DNA from: CAYQZD01 sp964421875
GTDB taxonomy: Bacteria > Electryoneota > Tariuqbacteria > Tariuqbacterales > Tariuqbacteraceae
Reading direction: 5' to 3'
DNA: 14,332 nucleotides
NCBI GenBank assembly: GCA_964421875.1
Contig: CAYQZD010000096.1
Location: forward strand, 1-14,332
This document shows positions 9,301 through 14,332 of this stretch, in pieces; position 1 is the stretch's first letter; each line of letters opens with the position of its first letter. A model generated the notes under the pieces. That model saw nothing but the letters and a program-made list of their open reading frames with translations, made no database searches and was not told the origin of the DNA. Position numbers and translations under genes: made by a program.

Positions 9301-10151
9301 TCCTCGGTGAATTCGGATTTCTCCTCGGCGATAACTTCCCCGGTGCTTTCGTTGAAGATATCCTGCACCAGTATCCGTCCGAAGAACTTGCTCACGTCCT
9401 TGCGCGAAATCGAGATATCATCGATGAAACCGAACAGATTCAAGATGTCGTAATCGCGGGAAAATCCAATGGCTCTCAGTAATGTAGTGACGGGGAATTT
9501 TTTCCGGCGGTCGATATAGGCGTAGAGGACGTCGTTGATGTCGGTGGTAAGTTCAACCCAGGAACCGCGGAAGGGTATAATCCTGGCGCTGTAAATTTTG
9601 GTTCCGTTGGGATGCATCGATTCACTGAAGAAAACTCCCGGTGAGCGATGAAGCTGAGACACAACCACTCGCTCCGCGCCATTGATGATGAAGGTGCCCT
9701 GGGGAGTCATCATCGGGAGCGAGCCCAAATAGACCTCGCTCTCAATGGTGTTGTCGAAGGGCGAACCTTCTTCCATCTCTTCCTTGCGGGACAAGCGGAG
9801 TATGGACTTCAGGGTGGCGGCGAAGGTCACCCCGCGTTCCTGGCATTCTTCTACGGTGTATTTGGGCATTTCCACCGAATACTGGGCGAATTCCAGAATC
9901 AGCTCTTCCCGATTGTCGGTAATGGGGAAGATGTTTTCGAAAACCGCCTGTAATCCTTTTTTCTCGCGCTGGTCCGACTCAACCTGAATCTGCAGGAAAT
10001 CCTCGAAGGATTTGAGCTGTATATCGAGCAGGTCGGGCAGTTCGATTACAGGACGAATCTTTGCGAAAGAATGCCGTTTTATATTTTTCTTCCGCTTCAC
10101 TTTGAGCCCCCTAAAATTATAACCATCGTAGATGGCCTCCTTGGTGACCAT
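6312..10151 (-). CDS. rpoB: DNA-directed RNA polymerase subunit beta
   Basis: This is the 1279-residue beta subunit of RNA polymerase. The rifampicin pocket is at about 475-498 (QLSQFMDQVNPLTELTHKRRLSAL). Residues matching E. coli Asp516, His526 and Ser531 are kept (about Asp481, His491, Ser496), so classic target-site resistance is not indicated. The next block, GPGGLTRERAGFEVRDVH, and the late block GDKMAGRHGNKGVVGKVVP are intact. A beta-i4-like insert lies at about 240-360, and a charged coiled-coil beta-i9-like insert falls between the SRKKRGVG and LPSGIVQLAKVYIAKKRK blocks. The C-terminus (NVLINELQGLGLNVELD) is complete. The ATG at 10151 follows GAGGGAG by about 9 nt. It is preceded by rplL across a structured 113-nt spacer and followed after 33 nt by a glycosyltransferase rather than rpoC. 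Confidence 0.99.
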   Translation of the reverse strand: MVTKEAIYDGYNFRGLKVKRKKNIKRHSFAKIRPVIELPDLLDIQLKSFEDFLQIQVESDQREKKGLQAVFENIFPITDNREELILEFAQYSVEMPKYTVEECQERGVTFAATLKSILRLSRKEEMEEGSPFDNTIESEVYLGSLPMMTPQGTFIINGAERVVVSQLHRSPGVFFSESMHPNGTKIYSARIIPFRGSWVELTTDINDVLYAYIDRRKKFPVTTLLRAIGFSRDYDILNLFGFIDDISISRKDVSKFFGRILVQDIFNESTGEVIAEEKSEFTEELQKTLKKAKVKRVSLLKTRRRDPSFDIIYNTLQKDRSRDTSRALESIYRELRGGDPPDVETARKLLTRLFFDDKRYDLGLVGRYRINNKLKLEIDSKITTLTTEDIVAIIERLLSMRKEKEFTDDIDHLGNRRIRTVGEQLANQFSVALSRMARTIKERMNLRESEHMTPQDLVNVRTISSVINTFFGTNQLSQFMDQVNPLTELTHKRRLSALGPGGLTRERAGFEVRDVHYTHYGRLCPIETPEGPNIGLISSLCTYARINDMGFVETPYRKVKAEKTNGNSKVTRKIIYLTADEEDHYRIAQANAPLDDNSYFIRNRVKSRLKGEFPVLRPTEVDLMDVSPNQIVSVAASLIPFLEHDDANRALMGSNMQRQAVPLLTPETPIVGTGMEMKAAIDSRTLVVAEDAGTVVSVSANKIVVRPKRKGASEAAEGIIEDRVYSLRKFVRTNQDTCLNQKPIVSAGENVITGQVLADGCATEQGELALGTNVLVAFMPWYGYNFEDSIIVSERLMWDDVLTSIHIEELELQVRETKRGEEELTREIPNVSEEATKDLDENGIIRVGAEVHPGDIIIGKVTPKGETDLTPEDKLLKAIFGDKAGDMKDASLKAPPGLQGIVINTKLFSRKKRGVGMAKEEKAKLTELEANHKKELDQLKKTRLNELVKVLEGMVSKGIHDRTIREIIIPEGLTFTRELLMDLDLDELENNFEWSGDPETDELVELIFDKYRNQRDELENEYRNEKHRLQVGDELPSGIVQLAKVYIAKKRKISVGDKMAGRHGNKGVVGKVVPMEDMPFMEDGTPIDIILNPLGVPSRMNLGQIFETMLGYAGIELGMHYASPVFDGATLEDVQAELEKAELPDDCKADLYDGLTGDKFDQKVMVGFIYMMKLSHLVDDKIHARSIGPYSLITQQPLGGKAQFGGQRFGEMEVWALEAYGAAHVLQEILTVKSDDVNGRARTYEAIVRGDNLPVPGVPESFNVLINELQGLGLNVELD

Positions 10152-10160
10152 CCATTACTA

Positions 10161-10176
10161 CTCCCTCATTCGAGGG
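10161..10176 (-). promoter_or_regulatory. hairpin containing the rpoB Shine-Dalgarno
   Basis: The rpoB ribosome binding site GAGGGAG (minus strand, plus 10167-10161) can pair through GAGGG with CCCTC (plus 10176-10172) over a 4-nt loop. If formed, this hairpin would hide most of the Shine-Dalgarno. It lies next to a larger stem-loop (10183-10232). The pairing is visible; translational control is inferred. Confidence 0.35.
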
Positions 10177-10182
10177 TTTCGA

Positions 10183-10232
10183 CCGCTACCTCGCAATCCG
10201 AAGCATGAAAATGACATCTAACGAGGAAGCGG
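10183..10232 (-). promoter_or_regulatory. long stem-loop in the rplL-rpoB spacer
   Basis: CCGCTACCTCG (plus 10183-10193) and CGAGGAAGCGG (10222-10232) form an 11-position stem with one mismatch and a 28-nt loop. No T-run follows on the minus strand; a T-rich stretch (plus 10238-10244) lies just before it. In E. coli the rplL-rpoB spacer holds an attenuator and an RNase III-cleaved stem-loop that set rpoB expression relative to the ribosomal proteins. This hairpin is in the same place and could do the same job, but no sequence homology is claimed. Confidence 0.5.
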
Positions 10233-10264
10233 CAGAGTAAAAAAGTAAATATTCCCTGTCTGCG

Positions 10265-10636
10265 CTACTTGATATCGACAGTGGCGCCGACTTCTTCCAG
10301 CTTGGCTTTGATTTGCTCGGCTTCTTCCTTGGGAATAGCTTCCTTTACGTTATTGGGAGCTTCGTCCACTAGCTGCTTGGCTTCCTTGAGCCCCAGTCCG
10401 GTGACGGCGCGGACTTCTTTGATGACCTGGATTTTCTTATCGCCGATAGCCGTAAGCACTACGGTGAACTCGGTCTGCTCTTCTTCCTTTGCCGCTTCGC
10501 CGGCGTCAGCCGCTGCGGGAGCGGCCATTGCCATAGGCGCCGCGGCGGTTACACCGAATTTTTCTTCAAGAGCCTTTTTCAGTTCCACCAGCTCCATAAC
10601 ACTCATTTTCTCGATGGCTTCAACAATGTTTTCCAC
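10265..10636 (-). CDS. rplL: 50S ribosomal protein L7/L12
   Basis: This 123-residue stalk protein is present as dimers on L10 and recruits and activates translational GTPases. The N-terminal dimerisation domain covers about 1-29, an Ala/Pro/Met-rich flexible hinge about 31-52, and the C-terminal factor-binding domain about 54-123, with VIKEVRAVTGLGLKEAKQLV at 71-90. Length is typical. The start is GTG at 10636, chosen because AGGAGG lies 5 nt upstream and the usual N-terminal helix begins there. The strong ribosome site fits the need for several copies per ribosome. A 109-nt AT-rich spacer separates it from rplJ, and a structured spacer separates it from rpoB. Confidence 0.98.
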   Translation of the reverse strand: MENIVEAIEKMSVMELVELKKALEEKFGVTAAAPMAMAAPAAADAGEAAKEEEQTEFTVVLTAIGDKKIQVIKEVRAVTGLGLKEAKQLVDEAPNNVKEAIPKEEAEQIKAKLEEVGATVDIK

Positions 10637-10745
10637 TTTAGCCTCCTGGTAGAGTATTTTTTAATTATTATTTTCGTTGATATGTTAGATAGATTTCAGA
10701 GATTTATAGCCCTGCCTTGAAGCTTCTTGCAGGTTGTTTTGTTTC

Positions 10746-11288
10746 CTAATTTCCTTGCTCCGCCTTTTTCTGCTCGATGACGGCCTCCAGGACAGCGAGG
10801 AAACTCCGGACGATTTCGTTCAATACACCCACGAGATTAGCCAGGGGAGCCTGGACCTGAGTCACAATCTGGGCGATAATCTGGTCCTTGGTGGGCAAAT
10901 CCTTAATAATTTTTATCTTATCCGTCCCGTAGAATTCGCCTTCGAAGATACAGCTTTTAATCTGCGGCTTATCATGTTCTTTGGCGAAATCGAAGATAAT
11001 CTTGGCGGGGACCGCGGGATCTTGATGTCCGAAGGCGAAGGCTGTAGGCCCGGCGAGGGATTCATCCAGAGTAGTTATTCCACTATTATTCAGCGCAATT
11101 TTCGCCAAGGTGTTTTTTATGACAAGGAATTCCACGCCTTTTTCCCAGAATTTATCGCGGAGTACATTCATCTTCTCCACATCGATACCGACGAAATCGG
11201 CGAGGAAAATACTGTTCGAATTCTTAATCAATTCTTCAATCTGGGCAATTCTATCAACCTTGGGCTGAGGATAACTACGCTCTGACAT
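10746..11288 (-). CDS. rplJ: 50S ribosomal protein L10
   Basis: L10 (180 residues) anchors L7/L12 dimers to 23S rRNA at the base of the ribosomal stalk. The globular RNA-binding domain includes VIKNTLAKIALNNSG (56-70) and LAGPTAFAFG (78-87). The C-terminal helix (about 147-178, APLANLVGVLNEIVRSFLAV) is the platform for L7/L12 dimers. The ATG at 11288 follows GGTG by about 5 nt. It starts 46 nt after rplA. In E. coli an L10-L12 complex binds a long leader before rplJ to repress translation; here only 46 nt separate the genes, so if such control exists its site must be compact or overlap rplA. Confidence 0.98.
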   Translation of the reverse strand: MSERSYPQPKVDRIAQIEELIKNSNSIFLADFVGIDVEKMNVLRDKFWEKGVEFLVIKNTLAKIALNNSGITTLDESLAGPTAFAFGHQDPAVPAKIIFDFAKEHDKPQIKSCIFEGEFYGTDKIKIIKDLPTKDQIIAQIVTQVQAPLANLVGVLNEIVRSFLAVLEAVIEQKKAEQGN

Positions 11289-11334
11289 ATTTGCACCTAT
11301 ATCGAAATTGTGTGGTTTAAAGTAAGCGCCCGGT

Positions 11335-12036
11335 TCATTTAACCATATTCAGCACGCTGGCGCGGCTCAGCTTAATGCCGGGTCCCATTGTGGAGCTGAC
11401 AGCAATATTCTGAAGATATTGCCCCTTGGCGGTGGGAGGTTTGGCGCGCAGCAAAATGCGGATGAGCGATTCGAAATTATCTTTGAGTTTTTCCACATCG
11501 AAGGAGGACCTGCCTATTCCGACATGAATGTTTCCGGTCTTATCAACCCTGAAACTAACCCTGCCCGCTTTCAGTTCGCGCACAACGTTACTCACCTCCA
11601 TAGTGACTGTCCCCACCTTGGGATTGGGCATAAGCCCCCTGGGACCCAGAATCCGGCCCAGTTTCCCTACTATGGACATAACATCGGGAGTGGCGACAAT
11701 AACGTCCACGTCGACCCATCCTGACTGGATTTTCTCGACATAGTCTTCCAAACCGACCATATCGGCGCCAGCGGCTTTTGCTTCCTCTTCCTTGACAGGT
11801 TTGCAGAGGACCAGCACCCGCACCTGTTTTCCGGTGCCGTGTGGCAGGGAAACCGCTCCCCGCACCATCTGGTCGGATTTCCTGGGATCCACACCCAATT
11901 TCACCGCGGCTTCCACGGTTTCATCGAACTTTGCCGAAGACAACTCTTTAAGCAGGGCAAAACCCTCTTCGACATCGAATTCTTTGGTTTTATCGTATTT
12001 AGTTACGACTTCGCGATATCTCTTAGATCTTTTCAT
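11335..12036 (-). CDS. rplA: 50S ribosomal protein L1
   Basis: L1 (233 residues) forms the mobile stalk at the ribosomal E site and in many bacteria represses its own mRNA. The signature GRILGPRGLMPNPKVGTVT (127-145) is intact, as are FRVDKTGNIHVGIGR (162-176) and PPTAKGQYLQNIAVSSTMGPG (200-220). The length is standard. The ATG at 12036 has AAAGG about 8 nt upstream. The spacer from rplK is 123 nt, much longer than the few bases seen in E. coli, and holds two hairpins, one ending next to the ribosome site. This leaves room for an L1 site or separate expression of rplA. Confidence 0.98.
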   Translation of the reverse strand: MKRSKRYREVVTKYDKTKEFDVEEGFALLKELSSAKFDETVEAAVKLGVDPRKSDQMVRGAVSLPHGTGKQVRVLVLCKPVKEEEAKAAGADMVGLEDYVEKIQSGWVDVDVIVATPDVMSIVGKLGRILGPRGLMPNPKVGTVTMEVSNVVRELKAGRVSFRVDKTGNIHVGIGRSSFDVEKLKDNFESLIRILLRAKPPTAKGQYLQNIAVSSTMGPGIKLSRASVLNMVK

Positions 12037-12050
12037 AACTTTAACCTTTC

Positions 12051-12067
12051 GGATGGATGAACCATCC
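12051..12067 (-). promoter_or_regulatory. hairpin just upstream of the rplA ribosome binding site
   Basis: GGATGG (12051-12056) and CCATCC (12062-12067) form a perfect 6-bp stem with a 5-nt loop. On the minus strand the stem ends one nucleotide before the AAAGG Shine-Dalgarno of rplA. It could be part of an L1 autoregulatory site or a translation control hairpin. I could not match it to the known L1 mRNA motif by eye. Confidence 0.4.
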
Positions 12068-12095
12068 TCCCCGACATAGATTGATAGTGTTATAC

Positions 12096-12111
12096 CGCCG
12101 GGTGAGCGGCG
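12096..12111 (-). promoter_or_regulatory. GC-rich hairpin in the rplK-rplA spacer
   Basis: CGCCG (12096-12100) and CGGCG (12107-12111) form a perfect 5-bp GC stem with a 6-nt loop in an otherwise AT-rich 123-nt spacer. No T-run follows on the coding strand, so it is not a standard terminator. It may be a processing or pausing element; the function is unknown. Confidence 0.35.
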
Positions 12112-12159
12112 TTCAATTATATTAAAAGTTGAATCCTGACGAGCGCTTATGGACAGCGT

Positions 12160-12585
12160 TCAGCCCTCCATTACAATCCCCATACTCCGGGCGGTTCCGG
12201 CGATAATGTTCACCGCATGGTCGACATCCCGGGCGTTTAAATCCACCATCTTGAGTTTGGCGATTTCCTCAACCTGCGAGCGGGAAACCTTCGCCACCTT
12301 CTGCCGATTGGGTTCGGGCGAGCCCTTTTCCACACTGGCCGCCTTTTTTAACAGCACAGCGGCCGGAGGAGTTTTGGTGATGAAAGAGAAGGAGTGGTCA
12401 GCGTAGACCGTTATCACCACAGGGATTATCAATCCCTTTTTATCTTCGGTGCGGGCGTTAAAAGCCTTGCAGAACTCCATAATATTGACCCCTCGCTGAC
12501 CCAGCGCCGGACCTACTGGAGGGGAAGGGGTAGCCTGTCCGCCAGGTATCTGCAGTTTAATGTATCCCGCAATTTTTTTCGCCAT
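12160..12585 (-). CDS. rplK: 50S ribosomal protein L11
   Basis: L11 (141 residues) binds 23S rRNA at the GTPase-associated centre next to the L10-L12 stalk and is the site linked with thiostrepton action and stringent-factor activation. The N-terminal domain carries the proline-rich segment PGGQATPSPPVGPALGQRG (14-32). The C-terminal RNA-binding domain covers about 70-141 and ends GTARSMGIVMEG. Length and residues are normal. The ATG at 12585 has GAGG 5 nt upstream. Upstream is the 292-nt spacer with a nested palindromic element that separates it from nusG; downstream is rplA after 123 nt. Confidence 0.98.
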   Translation of the reverse strand: MAKKIAGYIKLQIPGGQATPSPPVGPALGQRGVNIMEFCKAFNARTEDKKGLIIPVVITVYADHSFSFITKTPPAAVLLKKAASVEKGSPEPNRQKVAKVSRSQVEEIAKLKMVDLNARDVDHAVNIIAGTARSMGIVMEG

Positions 12586-12687
12586 CTTCGCCTCTGTATC
12601 CTGAGTTTATAATTTTCTCGTTAATTAATAATGAAGATTCATTAGTTCTTGAACAAGCTACAATTACATTCCGCTTTTGATAGCATA

Positions 12688-12708
12688 GTAACACTTTACT
12701 AATGTGAA
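12688..12708. repeat. left outer arm of the nusG-rplK palindrome
   Basis: This 21-nt arm reads GTAACACTTTA, then four bases, then TGTGAA. It matches the reverse complement of 12798-12818 at 16 of 21 positions, including unbroken blocks CACTTTA and TGTGAA. It also contains a near-perfect 15-bp dyad (12692-12706, CAC-TTA-G-TAA-GTG pattern), which could be an operator-like site. It lies 8 nt outside the inner element at 12717-12783. Confidence 0.4.
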
Positions 12709-12716
12709 ACACAAAG

Positions 12717-12783
12717 GTCATTCTGGCTGCGAAGCAGCCAGAATCTTTCTTCTCCGGAAGGATTCCGGCTTTGCCTGAATGAC
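12717..12783. repeat. REP/MITE-like palindromic element
   Basis: This 67-bp element is bounded by perfect 7-bp inverted ends GTCATTC (12717-12723) and GAATGAC (12777-12783). Inside the left end lies a perfect 11-bp stem, ATTCTGGCTGC (12720-12730) with GCAGCCAGAAT (12734-12744) and a 3-nt loop. A TCCGGA core follows at 12753-12758. It has no reading frame. A degenerate relative lies after rpoC (107-144). It fits a non-autonomous dispersed repeat inserted in the nusG-rplK spacer, where its RNA would form a strong hairpin within the operon transcript. Confidence 0.6.
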
Positions 12784-12797
12784 GATTGGATTATTGC

Positions 12798-12818
12798 TTC
12801 ACAAACCTAAAGTGATAC
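12798..12818. repeat. right outer arm of the nusG-rplK palindrome
   Basis: This arm is the inverted partner of 12688-12708 (16 of 21 positions), lying 14 nt outside the inner element. Shared blocks, read here on the minus strand, are GTA-CACTTTA and TGTGAA. Together the two arms and the inner element form a nested palindrome of about 131 bp. The rest of the spacer up to nusG (12819-12877) is AT-rich with no feature I can name. Confidence 0.4.
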
Positions 12819-12877
12819 ATAGCATATAATTAAATCTTTTAATAATATTGAATTTATTAACGTTATCGATAAGGATA

Positions 12878-13417
12878 CTACTTGCCCAGGTCAGTCGTAA
12901 CCTGCAAAAAATCCACTTCCACCGGTGTGGAACGACCGAAAATTGACACCATAACTTTAAGTTTCCGCTTTTCGGAGTTAATCTCCTTGATAAAACCGGT
13001 GAAATCCTTGAAGGGCCCGTCGATAATCTTGATGCTGTCATCCAACTTGAAGGGGACTTCCACCAGCTTCTGCTCGGAAACTTCATCCACTTTGCCGAGT
13101 ATCCTGTCAATTTCGTGCTTTTGCAAAGGCACCGGACGGTTACGGGGACCGACAAAGTTGATTACATTGGGAGTGTTGAGAATGAAGTGTTGAGTTTCCT
13201 TGTCAAGGACCATCTCTATCAGCATATAGCCCGGAAAGAAAACCCTGTTCTTCAAACGCTTTTTCCCGTCGCGCATCTCTATCACTTCCTCGGCGGGAAT
13301 CAGGATTTGGCCGAATTTTTCACTCAGACCAATCCGTTCTACCTCTTTATCCAGGAATTCTTTAATCTTATCTTCCTGACCGGTAAAGACATGCACTACG
13401 TACCAGCGTTTCTCCAA
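12878..13417 (-). CDS. nusG: transcription termination/antitermination factor NusG
   Basis: NusG (179 residues) binds RNA polymerase through its N-terminal NGN domain (about 1-110) and contacts Rho or ribosomal protein S10 through its C-terminal KOW domain (about 125-179). Visible signs are RWYVVHVFTGQEDKIKEFL at the N-terminus, VFFPGYMLIEM (59-69), GPRNRPVPL (90-98) and the KOW core DGPFKDFTGFIKEIN (133-147). There is no extra inserted domain. The start is TTG at 13417, placed by the conserved N-terminus and an AGGG 6 nt upstream. It follows secE by 109 nt, the usual secE-nusG pair. Confidence 0.98.
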   Translation of the reverse strand: MEKRWYVVHVFTGQEDKIKEFLDKEVERIGLSEKFGQILIPAEEVIEMRDGKKRLKNRVFFPGYMLIEMVLDKETQHFILNTPNVINFVGPRNRPVPLQKHEIDRILGKVDEVSEQKLVEVPFKLDDSIKIIDGPFKDFTGFIKEINSEKRKLKVMVSIFGRSTPVEVDFLQVTTDLGK

Positions 13418-13487
13418 GGTTATCCCTATTTTATACCTTTATGGAGGACCTCAATCGCGCCTCTCCAAAATAAAAAATGATATCTTT

Positions 13488-13504
13488 CGGCTCGCGGGCA
13501 GCCG
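13488..13504 (-). promoter_or_regulatory. small hairpin in the secE-nusG spacer
   Basis: CGGCT (13488-13492) and AGCCG (13500-13504) form a perfect 5-bp stem with a 7-nt loop. On the minus strand a T-run follows about 10 nt later (plus aaaaaa, 13473-13478). This could act as a weak terminator or pause between secE and nusG, but the gap is too long for a confident call. Confidence 0.25.
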
Positions 13505-13526
13505 CGGCCGGGTAATTACACGAAAA

Positions 13527-13712
13527 TTATTTGAACAGTTCCCGGACTATCCGAGTCAGAATAGTATCTATCACAAACATATACAAGGATAATATCCCCG
13601 ACACGACCAACACAATCACGGTGGATTCTATCAGTTCTTCGCGGGTGGGCCAAGACACTTTCGACATCTCCTGGCGCACGTCTTTAAGATAATTAACCGC
13701 TTTACCAATCAT
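13527..13712 (-). CDS. secE: preprotein translocase subunit SecE
   Basis: SecE is the small essential clamp of the SecYEG channel in the cytoplasmic membrane. This 61-residue form has a single membrane segment (about 30-53, STVIVLVVSGILSLYMFVID), preceded by the amphipathic helix and conserved turn KVSWPTREEL (18-27), as in most bacteria other than the three-span E. coli type. The ATG at 13712 gives the standard N-terminus, although the ribosome site is weak (GAG close by). It sits between tRNA-Trp and nusG, the usual place. Confidence 0.97.
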   Translation of the reverse strand: MIGKAVNYLKDVRQEMSKVSWPTREELIESTVIVLVVSGILSLYMFVIDTILTRIVRELFK

Positions 13713-13768
13713 TTGACTCGGAATCCAGAAATATTAATTTATATCCCGATTAGTTTCCATCCCCAAAC

Positions 13769-13845
13769 TGGCAGGCCAGGAGGGATTCGAACCCCCATCA
13801 TCCGGTTTTGGAGACCGGCGCTCTAACCGTTGGAGCTACTGGCCT
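13769..13845 (-). tRNA. trnW: tRNA-Trp (anticodon CCA)
   Basis: The 77-nt cloverleaf folds fully. The acceptor stem AGGCCAG/CTGGCCT has seven perfect pairs. The D stem is GCTC/GAGC. The anticodon stem CCGGT/ACCGG carries loop CTCCAAA with anticodon CCA at plus 13811-13809. The T arm is GGGGG-TTCGAAT-CCCTC. The discriminator is G and the 3' CCA is encoded (plus 13771-13769). It lies 9 nt after rpmG and 56 nt before secE and is probably cut from the same transcript. Confidence 0.97.
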
Positions 13846-13854
13846 GAGATAACT

Positions 13855-14004
13855 CTAACGGGTTTCCTTATGTTCGGTGTGCTTGTTGCAGTAGGGACAA
13901 TATTTTTTGAACGCCACCCTGCCGCTGTGCTTGCGCTTATTCTTGGTAGTGGTGTAGTTCCGTCTTTTGCATGCTTCGCACGCCAAAATAACCAAATCCC
14001 GCAT
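13855..14004 (-). CDS. rpmG: 50S ribosomal protein L33
   Basis: This 49-residue large-subunit protein begins MRDLVILACEACKRRNY and ends CPYCNKHTEHKETR. The two cysteine pairs (Cys9/Cys12 and Cys36/Cys39) show the zinc-binding form of L33. The length is typical. The ATG at 14004 is the only sensible start; upstream GGTG is a weak ribosome site. It lies between tuf and tRNA-Trp, a common bacterial order. Confidence 0.96.
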   Translation of the reverse strand: MRDLVILACEACKRRNYTTTKNKRKHSGRVAFKKYCPYCNKHTEHKETR

Positions 14005-14054
14005 TTATAGCACCGTCAGTAATTCGTTAAGAAAATTAATAGTTTAGGTTATAG

Positions 14055-14332
14055 TTATTCAATAATTTTGGTCACCATTCCGGCGCCGACAGTCCGGCCC
14101 CCCTCGCGAATCGCGAAGCGAAGCTGCTCCTCCATCGCGATAGGGGTGATAAGCTCTACATTGATGCGAACATTGTCACCCGGCATCACCATCTCAACTC
14201 CCTCAGGAAGCTGAACCGAACCCGTTACATCCGTCGTCCGGAAGTAAAACTGAGGACGATAACCACCGAAAAACGGAGTGTGACGACCACCCTCCTCCTT
14301 AGACAAAACGTAAACCTCGCCCTCAAACTTGG
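14055..14332 (-). CDS. tuf: elongation factor Tu, C-terminal part (cut by window edge)
   Basis: The last 91 residues of EF-Tu, the GTPase that brings aminoacyl-tRNA to the ribosome, are present. The frame is open to the window end and begins KFEGEVYVLSKEEGGRHTPFF. The conserved domain III blocks GYRPQFYFRTTDVTG, LPEGVEMVMPGDNV and RFAIREGGRTVGAGMVTKI are intact. The GTP-binding domain lies outside the window. The gene is cut only by the window edge; there is no sign of a pseudogene. It stands at the head of the visible gene string, 50 nt before rpmG. Confidence 0.98.
   Translation of the reverse strand, partial: KFEGEVYVLSKEEGGRHTPFFGGYRPQFYFRTTDVTGSVQLPEGVEMVMPGDNVRINVELITPIAMEEQLRFAIREGGRTVGAGMVTKIIE

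Noticed and set aside
6300..10151. rifampicin-resistant or duplicated polymerase suggesting an antibiotic cluster
   Set aside because: The residues at the positions of E. coli Asp516, His526 and Ser531 are the sensitive type, and the gene is in its normal housekeeping setting.
10711..10733. CCTGC/GCAGG inverted repeat just after rplJ as a terminator
   Set aside because: The 5-bp stem has a 13-nt loop and no T-run follows on the minus strand, while rplL must be expressed from downstream.
12116..12121. perfect TATAAT upstream of rplA
   Set aside because: There is no -35 box at suitable spacing and it lies in an AT-rich spacer inside a likely operon; kept only as a remark.

Overview
The window is a bacterial transcription/translation 'core' locus, and every convincing gene lies on the minus strand. 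In transcription order, from high to low coordinates, it reads: the 3' part of tuf (EF-Tu), rpmG (L33), tRNA-Trp, secE, nusG, rplK (L11), rplA (L1), rplJ (L10), rplL (L7/L12), rpoB, a polytopic membrane glycosyltransferase, and rpoC. This is the classic tuf-secE-nusG-rplKAJL-rpoBC string, with one clear anomaly: an intact 518-residue GT-C-type membrane protein gene sits between rpoB and rpoC, which are normally adjacent.

The organism looks like a Gram-negative-type bacterium. The beta' subunit carries a large insert in the trigger loop (SI3-like) and the beta subunit carries both lineage inserts (beta-i4-like and beta-i9-like coiled coil). NusG is the plain two-domain NGN-KOW form and L33 keeps its two zinc CxxC pairs. 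The overall flavour resembles the FCB group and its candidate phyla (Zixibacteria-like is my best guess), but this is an impression from protein sequence, not a computed placement. Initiation codons are diverse: TTG for rpoC, nusG and the glycosyltransferase, and GTG for rplL.

Layout: 1-171 is the gene-free tail after rpoC, with a degenerate dispersed palindromic repeat and a weak terminator candidate. 172-4596 is rpoC. 4722-6278 is the glycosyltransferase. 6312-10151 is rpoB. 10265-12585 holds the four ribosomal stalk and L1/L11 genes. 12586-12877 is a 292-bp gene-free spacer built around a MITE/REP-like nested palindrome. 12878-13712 holds nusG and secE. 13769-14332 holds tRNA-Trp, rpmG and the tuf 3' end.

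Functionally, EF-Tu, L33, L11, L1, L10, L7/L12 and tRNA-Trp serve translation (several at the GTPase-associated centre and the L1 stalk). RpoB and RpoC form the RNA polymerase active centre, NusG couples polymerase to Rho or the ribosome, and SecE is part of the SecYEG translocon. The membrane glycosyltransferase does not belong to this functional set. Several spacers contain stem-loops next to ribosome binding sites (before rpoC, rpoB and rplA), suggesting RNA processing or translational control within one long transcript. No strong intrinsic terminator was found between genes. I found no CRISPR array, transposase, phage gene or defence system.
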